From assembly GCA_016208495.1 (NCBI GenBank), contig JACQXX010000070.1, positions 248,001-312,000 of the forward strand: 64,000 nt of DNA, written 5' to 3'. The position numbers were made by a program, and so were the translations under genes. The notes under the pieces are model-generated. The model saw nothing but the letters and a program-made list of their open reading frames with translations. It was not told the origin of the DNA and did no database searches. The stretch comes from Acidobacteriota bacterium. GTDB lineage: Bacteria > Acidobacteriota > Blastocatellia > Chloracidobacteriales > Chloracidobacteriaceae. Below, in pieces: positions 18,301 through 25,724 of the stretch. The number at the start of each line of letters is the position of its first letter. The stretch's first letter is position 1.

Positions 18301-18933
18301 AATCCCCAGCATATGGAGGCACTCACCCCGGAGCGGATGTTCCAGGCCGAGTGTTTTTTCACATTTTTCCAGTGCCTGGGCCGCCAGTGTCAGGCTGTCA
18401 TCATACTTTCCCTCGCCAAAGCGTTTTTCAACCTCACCGAGCAGCGTTTCAATGTCATGGAATGCCCGATCCTGGTCGGTGGCGACCCGCAAGACTTTGA
18501 CCTTGAGTTCATATATGCCGGAAGGCGCGGTTTTATCCAGTGAGAGGATTTCCAGGCGATACTCTCCGGAAGTTGAAAGAATAGCGGAAAGCAATTCTGT
18601 TCCTTCCTGGCCAGTTGGTGAATCTCTTTCCTCAACGGTTTTTCCCTCTGGACTGACCAACCGCACGACAACATCAATCCCTTTTTGGTTCACCGCCACA
18701 TTGAAAAAGTCGCCGGCTTTCAGGGGAATCTGAAAGGCGCGGGTCTCACCGCCTTTGAGTTCACCTGTTTCCATGGTTCCTTCACGGAGTATGGTTGATT
18801 GGATGAATATCGCTGTATTTGAAGGGTTTAGCGGCTTTCGATGAGTATTGGTTGATGAGGTTGTCAGGTGAAAGCTACCGAAGAAAACACCGAGTACAAG
18901 GCCAATCGAAACGAATCTCAGATGACGAGGCAT
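15301..18933 (-). CDS. Secreted TPR-repeat protein with C-terminal CHAT protease domain
   Basis: The 1210-aa product starts at ATG 18933 (AAAGGAG upstream). A signal peptide or anchor covers about residues 8-27. Residues 50-140 resemble a PPC-type beta domain (GETRAFQIPLKAGDFFNVAV). About eleven kinesin-light-chain-like TPRs of 42 residues follow from about 165 to 630 (EKxLGxxHPxVAxSLNNLAxLY). The CHAT caspase-like domain spans about 830-1205: the probable catalytic dyad is His in LHLATHGVF and Cys in VVLSACETALG, with the usual GDGVYGLRRALMLAG following. CHAT-TPR proteins are caspase-family peptidases; target and trigger are unknown here. Stand-alone gene. Confidence 0.92.
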   Translation of the reverse strand: MPRHLRFVSIGLVLGVFFGSFHLTTSSTNTHRKPLNPSNTAIFIQSTILREGTMETGELKGGETRAFQIPLKAGDFFNVAVNQKGIDVVVRLVSPEGKTVEERDSPTGQEGTELLSAILSTSGEYRLEILSLDKTAPSGIYELKVKVLRVATDQDRAFHDIETLLGEVEKRFGEGKYDDSLTLAAQALEKCEKTLGLEHPLRGECLHMLGILHRDKGDYDQAEVSFQQALAIKEKTVGAESASVARTLNQQAILYKTKADFPKAEILFQQALAMAEKTDGPESKLVGDCVNNLAYLYFQRGQLAKVEPLLLRARLVYEKVLGPEHTEVATILNNLGWLNKTKGDLAKAEPMFGQSLAIREKKLGPHHPDVAESLNNLAGLYQAKGDFIRALPAFEKALAIREKAFGSNHPLVSQSLNNLAEFLSNQGDFAQAEPLYQRALAINEKAFGSEHPEVAINLNNLAVLYRNKGDFAKAEPLFERSLAIKEKLLGPQTVGVAISLNNLASLYVNKGDYARAIPYYQKSLEIRKKVLGPENPTVAVCLGNLGGVYNFLGDYPQADSSFQQAAVIFEKTLGPDHVLTNNNLSNYAMTFFSKGDYQTSEKMFQQALVVRKKVLSPDHPSISHTLKELALVSLGQNHIEQAIAYQTQANETMERDFAHNLVTGSERQKLLYLNQTLRFMDLAISLHVNYAPANLEALRAAMLAALRRKGRGLDAMTASLTTLRRYAAPEDQKLLDDLASAKQQLATVSLRGPGREGPQAHQAQLKELTEKAEQAEARVSIRSAEYKVQTQPITLELIQKAIPADAVLVEFVTYAPYDSKIKRYGTPHYVGYILASTGNPQWVDLGEVEAIDKLTHNFRNALLKKIPLGQVFNLPGEKDAPQTLKILAQKLHQKVMHPILEKVPGDKRLLLSPDGALNVLPFGALIDRQGKFLIEHYRLTYLTSGRDLLRAQTRFEFRNPPMVLADPDYGQGGQPKIAGISLHPLARLVNTASEGLEIQQLYPQAVLKTKSAATKQTVIDTHRPQILHLATHGVFLSKSRLTANPEPEGRNVNILETPSFDLDLAKNEDPLLRSALFFAGANQGAATSGQTTLTALEAAQLDLWGTQLVVLSACETALGQVIQGDGVYGLRRALMLAGSESQVMSLWQVSDLGAKTLMSGLYQRLKNGEGRSDCLQNTQLQMLRSHRWKHPFYWAAFIQSGEWANLEGKR

Positions 18934-19179
18934 GATTTCTCCTTTGGATTCGATCTCAGAGGGAAATTCAGGCAGGTTATGCAGGAGATAGTGAGGGTAT
19001 CGTGCCTTAGCGCTTCCCGTCCAGGTTGATCCAGTGCACCTGGCAATGATGATGGTTTGGGAGGCTGGTTGCGAGGGGAACGTTCAGAGTTCAAGCTTCA
19101 GCTTGTTTGAAGTGCGTTGAAGCCATTGTTTGGGAACAACATTGAACCGATAGACCCTGGAAAGGATCAGACCCGAAGT

Positions 19180-19763
19180 TTACTCAAACACCACGTTGGC
19201 ATACACATCGGCCAGCGCCAACTGACAGTCAATGGCTTCCAGCGTGAGAACTGCTTCAGGGCTGCCCACGTCAAACCGTTTCCACGCACCGGTTTCCTGT
19301 CTGACGAAGCGAGTGATGTGCGGTGCATTTTGGGCGACCAGCAGATATTCCCGCACGCTTTCAAGTGCCTTGTAGGCTTCAAATTTTTCTTTCCGGTCAA
19401 AAGCTTCCGTTTGAGGCGAAAGCACTTCGACAATGAGCACCGGGTTGGTCAGAAGGCCAATTCCCTGGATTTTTTCAAATTGAGCTTCATCACAGGCAAC
19501 ACTCGCATCAGGATAGCGATAGGGGGAAGGATTGGTGTCTTGATTGGTATTTCAGCGCTGAAAGCTTCACATTGCCTTTTTTTCAACTGGCTGTGGAGTT
19601 CAGCAAAAATATTACCCGCGATTCGTCCGTGCTGTTCACTCCCACCGCTCATGCAGAAAATCTCGCCGGTGTAGTATTCATAGCGGGCATCACCGACGCG
19701 TTCCAGTGCAAAGTATTCATTCAACGTGTAGAAGTGTTTGGGTGGAGAGGGAGCTCTTGGCAT
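19180..19763 (-). pseudogene. Frameshifted Uma2-family (DUF820) endonuclease-like gene
   Basis: The upstream part from ATG 19763 (MPRAPSPPKHFYTLNEYFALE ... YEYYTGEIFCMSGGS) and the downstream part to 19180 (VLIVEVLSPQTEAFDRKEKF ... EYLLVAQ) together make one Uma2 protein of about 193 aa. The frame changes at a run of five G at 19522-19526 (C on the coding strand). Reading on in the other frame gives SPYRYPDASVACDEAQF, the expected family sequence. One base gained or lost in the homopolymer explains it. It could be a sequencing error or a true pseudogene. Confidence 0.8.
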
Positions 19764-19809
19764 AGTTTACAGAGCAGGTGAGAAAGTTTTCAAAGCATTG
19801 ATTTATCAA

Positions 19810-20028
19810 TCAGGCGTAGATCAACCGCCCCTTCGGTTCCGGAATCGGACGCCCAAGTTCTCTGGCAGTTTCAATCCATTCGCGGATGATCACTTCAGCA
19901 TTGGTTACAGCCTCGGTGTAGGTCGCCCCATCAGCCATACAGCCAGGAAGCTCCGGGACTTCCACCAGGAATGCCTGATCATTCTCACTCCAATAAATGA
20001 TCATTTCGTAACGGGGTTGATCGGTCAT
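19810..20028 (-). CDS. hicB: HicB-family antitoxin from internal start (alternative product)
   Basis: This is the second half of the fused frame, 72 aa from ATG 20028, with GGAGGTG at 20036-20042 spaced 7 bp upstream. HicB antitoxins bind and inhibit the HicA ribonuclease and often repress their own operon. This short form has the HicB fold but no clear C-terminal DNA-binding domain, ending PKGRLIYA. It is listed separately because the preserved ribosome-binding site suggests translation independent of the fused toxin. Confidence 0.7.
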   Translation of the reverse strand: MTDQPRYEMIIYWSENDQAFLVEVPELPGCMADGATYTEAVTNAEVIIREWIETARELGRPIPEPKGRLIYA

Positions 20029-20271
20029 TTTTGCGCACCTCCAAGTAATAACATTCCGAACCTGTTTTACTTGATATGCTTTCGCTTTCACTCCAAGTGG
20101 TTGTAAGTTAAGGATTTCTTCGACGCCTTCTTTGGTATAGATGTGATGGCTTCCTCGAATGCGTTCGTCAAACCCTAAAGAGAGAAGCAAATGACATAAT
20201 CCACTAAACTGAATGTTGTCATCCGAATGCCCTGTTAACACTTGAAGCAAGAGTTTATCAGATTTGCCCAT
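19810..20271 (-). CDS. HicA-HicB in-frame fusion (toxin mRNA interferase joined to antitoxin)
   Basis: One open frame of 153 aa. Residues 1-76 are HicA-like (LCHLLLSLGFDERIRGSHHIY with the catalytic GSH histidine, then KAYQVKQVRNVI). Residues 82-153 are a HicB-like partial RNase H fold (YWSENDQAFLVEVPELPGC, then DGATYTEAVTNAEVIIREWIE). They are joined by five residues, WRCAK. HicA normally ends with a stop before hicB. Here TGG stands where TGA or TAG would do, and a GGAGGTG ribosome-binding site with ATG at 20028 is preserved. The fusion may be a recent stop-codon loss; the internal start could still make free HicB. Confidence 0.8.
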   Translation of the reverse strand: MGKSDKLLLQVLTGHSDDNIQFSGLCHLLLSLGFDERIRGSHHIYTKEGVEEILNLQPLGVKAKAYQVKQVRNVITWRCAKMTDQPRYEMIIYWSENDQAFLVEVPELPGCMADGATYTEAVTNAEVIIREWIETARELGRPIPEPKGRLIYA

Positions 20272-20401
20272 AGCAAGTATTAAAGCAGGTCCTATCCTTG
20301 GAGAGTATTTGATGATGGAATCGTCATCTTACCTCAGACAGAACGCCGTTTCGAAGGATTTGGCGCTCTGTTGCAGACCGGGAAAATTCAAAACTTCGGA
20401 A

Positions 20402-21427
20402 TTACTGGGAGATGGCCAGTACGGCTGCATAGACATCCTGGACCACCATCGCCATTCGCGGGTAATCGAGTGTGTCGGCGGTATCGCGGGCGGTATGGTA
20501 GCGGTTGTTTCGAAAAAATGCCGTATCGCTCACCATCACGGCGCTGTATCCGGCTTCCCAATAATTCAGATGGTCGGAAAAGTCGAGTCCTTCAATGGTT
20601 GCCGGAGCGTTGATGGAATACACCGGGAGTTCCGACCCGGTGAGCATGGCCTCCTTGATTTTGCTCACCAGATTACCTTCGCCCAATCTTCCGACGACTG
20701 AAATAAAGTTGCCTTGTGACGGGTAAACTCCTTTGAGAATTGCCAGCGGGTAGTGCTGACTGTCGGGGGCGTCACTGAAATATCCGATCATTTCCAAAGA
20801 AAACATAACCCGTATTGGGATACCTGCTTTTTTGAGCGAGGCGGCATGGATGGCGCTCCCCATGAGTTTGGTGCGGAAGTACGGTGGTTCTTCCAGTGTG
20901 TAGGCCACCAGCTCGACCCGCATCGGCAACTGAGCTTTGCCCAGCAGATAGCCAAGTTCAATCAGTCCAGCCACTCCGCTGGCATTGTCGTCGGCTCCCG
21001 GCAAAGCCTCACACGCATCGTAATGCGCCCCGACCACGATTCGCTCTTTGGTATCCGGCCCAAACAGCGCGATCACGTTACGGTAGGTTTTCCCGCCGGC
21101 TTCAAATGGCTGATCCGAGACAATTCCTTTGGCCTGAATGAATTCCTGGCGGATATATCCAGCCACCCGGCCAAGATTGGCCGGGTGGCTCTCATCCCGT
21201 GGGCCAAGACCTTCCGACACCATCCGGACATGGGCTTCAAGCCTCGCCGGTTGAACTTTGGGCAGAGACTGGTTGACCTGGATGGTGCCAAAAACCGGCT
21301 GAGTCACCGTGCTCCAGATGATCAAAAGCAGAATACAAAATCCCAAGCCGAGCCCTGCCAGGAAAATCCGAATTCGTTTCCGGCGTTTCGTTCCATCATT
21401 CCATAGCGTTTCGTTTGAGGTGGTCAT
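20402..21427 (-). CDS. M28-family metallopeptidase, membrane-anchored
   Basis: The 341-aa protein has a basic N-terminus and one membrane segment at about residues 20-43 (FLAGLGLGFCILLLIIWSTV), so the catalytic part is probably periplasmic. M28 motifs are visible: GAHYDACE with the first zinc ligand His, GADDNASG with the bridging Asp, the Glu pair in YTLEEPPYF, and the final His in NNRYHTARDTADTLDY. These enzymes are zinc aminopeptidases. Eleven bases upstream on the same strand is a truncated SWIM-type frame. Confidence 0.9.
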   Translation of the reverse strand: MTTSNETLWNDGTKRRKRIRIFLAGLGLGFCILLLIIWSTVTQPVFGTIQVNQSLPKVQPARLEAHVRMVSEGLGPRDESHPANLGRVAGYIRQEFIQAKGIVSDQPFEAGGKTYRNVIALFGPDTKERIVVGAHYDACEALPGADDNASGVAGLIELGYLLGKAQLPMRVELVAYTLEEPPYFRTKLMGSAIHAASLKKAGIPIRVMFSLEMIGYFSDAPDSQHYPLAILKGVYPSQGNFISVVGRLGEGNLVSKIKEAMLTGSELPVYSINAPATIEGLDFSDHLNYWEAGYSAVMVSDTAFFRNNRYHTARDTADTLDYPRMAMVVQDVYAAVLAISQ

Positions 21428-21438
21428 AGTCCATTTCC

Positions 21439-21603
21439 TTATTGCCCGCCGGATGAACCTTCCGATTTACCTTTGAAGGTCAGGCCCTGTTTGCGAGTGT
21501 TGTAGATGGCATTTTCGCGAAAGTACTGTTGCCCGCGCTCAAAACTCCGGCTGTCGCTGTGGTCACGAATGGTGGCTTCAGTCAATTTTGGAATGGTTTT
21601 CAT
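21439..21603 (-). pseudogene. Truncated SWIM zinc-finger protein (N-terminal remnant)
   Basis: A 54-codon frame from ATG 21603 to TAA 21439 reads MKTIPKLTEATIRDHSDSRS followed by FERGQQYFRENAIYN and KQGLTFKGKSEGSSGGQ. The TExxIRxxxxxxSFxRGxxYxxxxAI pattern is the conserved start of SWIM zinc-finger proteins, but the SWIM CxCxnCxH motif and the rest are missing. It stops 11 bp before the M28 peptidase start, as if a deletion joined the two. It may be translated with the peptidase or simply be debris. Confidence 0.6.
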
Positions 21604-21702
21604 GCCAAGAAATCCCTCGGGCTTGAGAATTACTGCTCCACAGAGTACAACCCAGGTGAACAGTTGATTGGTACCAGTAAAAATGAATCAAGAGGTTATG
21701 TC

Positions 21703-22032
21703 ATGCAATATCCAGTTTTTGTGCAAAGTCATTCGAGCCATCAATTTGTTGCTTCAGTTGTTGGATTTCCCAATTGTGTGGCTCAAGGACAAACTCGGGA
21801 GGAAGCCATCGCCAAAGTCAAATCGGCTATTGAAGAGCAACTTTCGCAGGGGGAACTCATTGTGGTTGAAGTTGCTTCGAAAAGTGACCCATCTTTACCC
21901 AATCCCTGGTTGAAATATATGGGGATATTTGCTGATGACCCAACTTTCGATGATTTTTTGGAGGAGGTTTCTGCTTATCGACGGCAAATGGATACCCCTG
22001 AAATTGGATTCCCCGACCATGTTTTATCTTAA
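21703..22032 (+). CDS. HicB-like antitoxin family protein, orphan
   Basis: ATG 21703 is preceded by AGAGG at 21691-21695, giving 109 aa. Residues 1-60 have the HicB/UPF0150 fold (PVFVQSHSSHQFVASVVGFP, then GQTREEAIAKVKSAIEEQL). Residues 75-100 (NPWLKYMGIFADDPTFDDFLEEVSAYRRQMD) match the tail of antitoxins that usually precede a VapC/PIN toxin. No toxin gene follows: the next 400 bp are palindrome-rich non-coding sequence. The partner was probably lost, or lies elsewhere. Confidence 0.75.
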   Translation: MQYPVFVQSHSSHQFVASVVGFPNCVAQGQTREEAIAKVKSAIEEQLSQGELIVVEVASKSDPSLPNPWLKYMGIFADDPTFDDFLEEVSAYRRQMDTPEIGFPDHVLS

Positions 22033-22039
22033 AGCGTGA

Positions 22040-22395
22040 GAATTAAACTACTTTCAAAGATATAACTCCGTTGCCGAAAGGTCACTTGAGCTTGACACTT
22101 CCGCCCGGAGGGCGATGGAAAGTAGCCGGTGGCAAGTGTCGCTTTGGACACGCGGCCACCGGAAAGAGTCGCCATTAAGGGTCGCGCCCGGATGGGCGCT
22201 GGATTAACTTCAAGTTGGGTGACATTCGTTGGATGATAATCGGACTTCTGGTGCAGCGCCCTACCGGGCGCGAACGCTTCGCGGCTTGCGTTCCGGTGGG
22301 TGCGCCTCAAAGCAGGCTTCCACACCGGCTAATTTCCGTCGCCCATCCGGGCGAAAACCGACCTTTCTGCAACAGAGAAAGATCTAAGGCAGTGT
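22040..22395. other. Palindrome-rich intergenic region, possible structured repeat
   Basis: About 350 bp without a credible gene. It contains several short GC palindromes (CGCCCGGAGGGCG, CGCCCGGATGGGCG, CGCCCTACCGGGCG, CGCCCATCCGGGCG) and a GCCGGTGGC / GGCCACCGG pair. The layout suggests a multi-hairpin element, but no second copy is present in this window. Confidence 0.4.
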
Positions 22396-22403
22396 AAAAT
22401 ATC

Positions 22404-22431
22404 AAAAGCCCGCCAGGATTGGCGGGCTTTT
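22404..22431 (-). terminator. Rho-independent terminator of tRNA-Arg
   Basis: The perfect stem AAAAGCCCGCC / GGCGGGCTTTT with a 6-base loop lies just downstream of the minus-strand tRNA. On that strand it ends in a T-run. Because it is symmetrical it could also act on the plus strand. Confidence 0.85.
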
Positions 22432-22439
22432 GATTTGAT

Positions 22440-22515
22440 TGGCGCACCCGGAGAGACTCGAACTCCCAACCCTCAGATCCGAAGTCTGATGCTCTATCCA
22501 TTGAGCTACGGGTGC
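22440..22515 (-). tRNA. tRNA-Arg (anticodon TCG)
   Basis: Reverse complement GCACCCGTAGCTCAATGG... folds as a cloverleaf: acceptor GCACCCG/CGGGTGC, D-arm with AGCTCAATGGATAGAGC, anticodon stem TCAGA/TCTGA with loop CTTCGGA (anticodon TCG), T-arm GGGAGTTCGAGTCTCTC, discriminator G and an encoded CCA. It reads CGA codons. The terminator at 22404-22431 follows it. Confidence 0.95.
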
Positions 22516-22625
22516 AGATGATGTGACTTTTTAGGGAACAGTCAGTGATTGAACTGGGTTTCTACTGTACTATTGGCCACCCTGTCAATAATCTTTTTAG
22601 CTTCATCCAGAAGGAACATATCTTT

Positions 22626-23627
22626 GTGAGTCAGTCAAACCGTGGTGCGGACCACCTTTCAACGGGCCAGATAACCGGCGTGTATGCCGCGCTGCTGGCG
22701 GTTCAGCTCTTTTTTGGAATCAATTATTACGCATCGAAAGTTGTCCTCTCAGAAATTCCTCCGCAGGCATGGGCGGGTATCCGGGTCACATCGGCGGCGG
22801 TGATACTGTTGTTGATTCATTCGCTGTTTGTCCGGCGCTATCCAGCCCGTGAGGATCTGCGCTGGTTTGTCGGGTTCGCTCTTTTTGGCATTGTCATCAA
22901 TCAAATTTTGTTTGTCGAAGGGCTGGCACGCACAACACCGACTCATTCGGCGATCATTGGAACGACCATTCCGGTGATGACCCTGATCTTTGCGGTGCTG
23001 CGTGGGGAAGAGCACTTACGGATGTTGAAAATCCTGGGCGTTGTGCTTTCCCTGAGCGGTGTGTGCTGGCTGCTGGGGATTCATCGGTTTCAATTCGAGT
23101 CACAACAACAGTTTGGCGACATTCTGACCTTTCTCAATTGTGTCTCCTTTGCTTTTTTTCTGGTTCTGAGCCGCAACGTCGTAGCCAGGTACGATGCCCT
23201 GACTTCGACCACGTTCCTGATGGTTTTCGGGGCGATTGGTGTTGACCTGGTGTGCGCCAAACCACTTTTTCTCTTCTTCTCAACTCAGGTGTCGAAGGTG
23301 TCAGCCAGCGCCTGGTGGCACGTCGCCTATGTGATTGTCTTCCCGACGGTTTTGACCTATGGGCTCAACTACTGGGCACTCAAACGGGTGGATGCCTCGA
23401 TGGTCGCGGTGTTTATCTACATTCAGCCAGTGGTTGCCGCCAGTCTGTCAGTGCTTTTTCTTGGCGAAACCATCACTGTGAAACTGGTGGGCAGCACGAT
23501 TCTGGTCTTTACCGGAGTGCTCCTGACGATGCAGCAGACACAGCAGTGGGTGAGTCAGTGGAGTTCGATATTGGGAAGAAAGGCTGACTCCTCATTGTCA
23601 CTTGAAGAAAGTGTCCCACCCTGTTAG
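22626..23627 (+). CDS. DMT-superfamily (EamA) transporter
   Basis: This integral inner-membrane protein has about ten transmembrane helices in two EamA repeats, the second starting near FGDILTFLNCVSFAFFLVLSR. The preferred start is GTG 22626 with AAGGA at 22611-22615 (333 aa). An earlier GTG at 22545 would add 27 residues unlike the family and start 30 bp from the tRNA. The YASKVVLSEIPPQAWAGIR and LNYWALKRVDASMVAVFIYIQPV stretches are typical of RhaT/EamA metabolite exporters. The substrate is not predictable. It is divergent from tRNA-Arg. Confidence 0.9.
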   Translation: MSQSNRGADHLSTGQITGVYAALLAVQLFFGINYYASKVVLSEIPPQAWAGIRVTSAAVILLLIHSLFVRRYPAREDLRWFVGFALFGIVINQILFVEGLARTTPTHSAIIGTTIPVMTLIFAVLRGEEHLRMLKILGVVLSLSGVCWLLGIHRFQFESQQQFGDILTFLNCVSFAFFLVLSRNVVARYDALTSTTFLMVFGAIGVDLVCAKPLFLFFSTQVSKVSASAWWHVAYVIVFPTVLTYGLNYWALKRVDASMVAVFIYIQPVVAASLSVLFLGETITVKLVGSTILVFTGVLLTMQQTQQWVSQWSSILGRKADSSLSLEESVPPC

Positions 23628-23784
23628 TTCGCTATATATGCTTTAAAACACATTGTTTATGGGGTTAAAGTGAGATTGCGGGCAGGCACTGGTCTGGAAA
23701 GTATGGTAATTTTTTTCGGCAAATATTCTAAAAACCCCAGTGTTTGCAGATCTCATCTTTGATTAGGAAATGGTTGATTGATAT

Positions 23785-25266
23785 ATGAGCGCACTTCTTG
23801 CAGAGAATTCCTATCGTCCAATTTCAAGGCCACGAAGTTCACATTTGCAACTTGTACTGCCAGATTCGGTTGCTCTGCCTGAGACTGGATACTTTCGGGC
23901 AACACTCAACATTCCTGGTATCCATGTTCCTGAACAAACCTTTGAACTGCAAAAAAAGGGAAATCTGGTTCAACTCAGGAACCAACCTGAACACCATCAT
24001 CCGCTGGTAAGCATTGAATTTACTGTAAATCCTCAAAATGGAATTCCTTCCATTGCCTCGGCATCTATCGCTTTGGCTCGTACAACACTCCGTGATGAGT
24101 TGTGTTACACCCGATATTTATTGGCACTGAACACGGCTCAGGAATGTTCTTTTGAATTTGGCAAATCTTCCCTCAAACTCCATTTTCCGCCGTTGCCTGA
24201 AGACGAATTGAAGAATTTCAAAGGGCGGGCAGCTATTTGCCGCAAGCTACTGTTTGTTGAGCAGTGTTTTACACGACCTGGACAAAGCTTCTTTACCCTG
24301 CCTGAAGGGACACTCAATCAAGCTGAAGTCCGGGCAATTGAATTTGCTTTTCGGGCTTGTTCAGAAGGTGAGTTTTCCGTCCGAGCTGGACGTTTTGAGA
24401 TTCTTTTGAATTCCCTGGACTCAATAGATTTGGAAGAAACCCCTTTTTCCGAGCCGGGCGCGTTCGAAATGCTCCTGGATGAAAAAAGTCAGGGCCCAGT
24501 CGAAGTGTTTGGCAAGCGGTTACCTTTGGGACCCATGATAATTCAGATTTCACACGCAGTGCTTGAAAATTCAGAAGTTATCGAGCCGCTTCGTCAAAAC
24601 CAGGGTGTTTCCACAACCCTACGGCTGGTCGTTGTGGATAATCAAATGCACTACAAGTTTCCTAAACGTGTTTCAAGATTATCGAAAACCCCAAGCTCCC
24701 GACTCAACTTCTTTCGAAAGCGATTGGCTGCTGAAGAACCTCCGGAAATTTCATCGCTGCTTGACCTGCCCTTAGAAGAAGAATTGACGCGTGAAGAAGC
24801 CACAAAAGCTGCCGGCAACTGGCTTTTCCATGGTCCGTTGCCGAATTACTTTGTGCCCGGGCAGGCGCAAAGTCGAGACTCCCAAACCTGGCTGATTCCC
24901 ATCTGGCTCATGGACGAAGGCAAAACAAAGGGTGTTGAACAGGTTGGTGAAATGCTTGTTCACAAAAGAACTGGGGAAATTTTAAGTCATCCAATCATTG
25001 AAGAACTTTTAACGCGCCTGCTGGAACGAACACCTGTACCCCAACTGCCAGATCCAGAAGTTTTAAAACTTTCCAAAATTCGGGCACTTCCCCAGGATCA
25101 AATGAGGTTGAGTGAGCTTCTTGTACTGAACCGTGAGGGAGAGTTGGACGAAGAAGGAGAACATTCACTTGATGAAATGATGAGGCGGTATAACCTGGGT
25201 CTTCTTTATAAGTCAGAAGCTTTAAAAGAGGCTGTACAAAGGGGGTTGCGTGAGCCGCTCAGATAA
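23785..25266 (+). CDS. Unknown protein paired with HNH endonuclease
   Basis: The 493-aa protein has no signal peptide or membrane segment. Residues about 1-310 are an unrecognised beta-rich region. About 325-400 (LTREEATKAAGNWLFHGPLP, then TWLIPIWLM and GEMLVHKRTGEIL) resembles a PepSY-like ββ segment. The last 65 residues (MRLSELLVLNREGELDEEGE, then YNLGLLYKSEALKEAVQRGL) match a tail I associate with small proteins encoded directly before HNH nucleases in Cyanobacteria. The HNH gene overlaps it by 17 bp, so the two are translationally coupled. A toxin-antitoxin, defence or mobile-element role is possible but unproven. ATG 23785 has no strong ribosome-binding site. Confidence 0.75.
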   Translation: MSALLAENSYRPISRPRSSHLQLVLPDSVALPETGYFRATLNIPGIHVPEQTFELQKKGNLVQLRNQPEHHHPLVSIEFTVNPQNGIPSIASASIALARTTLRDELCYTRYLLALNTAQECSFEFGKSSLKLHFPPLPEDELKNFKGRAAICRKLLFVEQCFTRPGQSFFTLPEGTLNQAEVRAIEFAFRACSEGEFSVRAGRFEILLNSLDSIDLEETPFSEPGAFEMLLDEKSQGPVEVFGKRLPLGPMIIQISHAVLENSEVIEPLRQNQGVSTTLRLVVVDNQMHYKFPKRVSRLSKTPSSRLNFFRKRLAAEEPPEISSLLDLPLEEELTREEATKAAGNWLFHGPLPNYFVPGQAQSRDSQTWLIPIWLMDEGKTKGVEQVGEMLVHKRTGEILSHPIIEELLTRLLERTPVPQLPDPEVLKLSKIRALPQDQMRLSELLVLNREGELDEEGEHSLDEMMRRYNLGLLYKSEALKEAVQRGLREPLR

Positions 25267-25699
25267 GAGTCGGAGGGCCTATCTCGACCCAGAGACCAAA
25301 CGAAAAGTCCGGGAAATCCACCATGACCAATGTTCTTACTGCCAGGTCCAACAGCAATTTGTGCCTGATCCATTGGAATTTGAGCACATTACCCCTGTGA
25401 GCAAAGGGGGATCAAATCAAGTAGAAAATCTGTGTCTTTCGTGCGGCAATTGCAATCGCCACAAGGCCAGTAAAACACAGGGAGTTGATCCTGAAACAGG
25501 CCAACTCACCGATCTTTTCAATCCAAATACGCAAGTTTGGGACGAGCATTTTAACTGGGATGAAGAGAGCATTTATCTTATTGGCTGTACTCCAACAGGA
25601 AGGGCCACAATTGAAGCACTTCATATTAACAAAGTTGAGTTTGCCATTACTGCCCGTCATCATTGGGTAAAGGCTGGCTGGCATCCTCCAAAAAAGTAA
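25250..25699 (+). CDS. HNH endonuclease
   Basis: The 149-aa protein starts at GTG 25250, overlapping the previous gene by 17 bp. CSYC near residue 28 and CGNCNRHK near 65-72 provide the two zinc-binding cysteine pairs. EFEHITPVSKGG (His) and VENLCLSCGNCNRHK (Asn, His) give the H-N-H residues of the ββα-metal fold. The C-terminal part (FNPNTQVWDEHF, then YLIGCTPTGRATIEAL and HHWVKAGWHPP) is the usual tail of this subfamily. It probably cuts DNA, with specificity set by its partner upstream. No methyltransferase is adjacent, which argues against classical restriction-modification. Confidence 0.88.
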   Translation: MSRSDKSRRAYLDPETKRKVREIHHDQCSYCQVQQQFVPDPLEFEHITPVSKGGSNQVENLCLSCGNCNRHKASKTQGVDPETGQLTDLFNPNTQVWDEHFNWDEESIYLIGCTPTGRATIEALHINKVEFAITARHHWVKAGWHPPKK

Positions 25700-25724
25700 T
25701 CATTGCCTGACAGGAGACATCAGC

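Noticed and set aside
22440-22515. tRNA-Arg as the attachment site of an integrated island
   Set aside because: No integrase gene and no second copy of the tRNA 3' end are visible in the window.
25250-25699. Type II restriction-modification system around the HNH gene
   Set aside because: No methyltransferase is adjacent; the upstream partner has no methyltransferase motifs.
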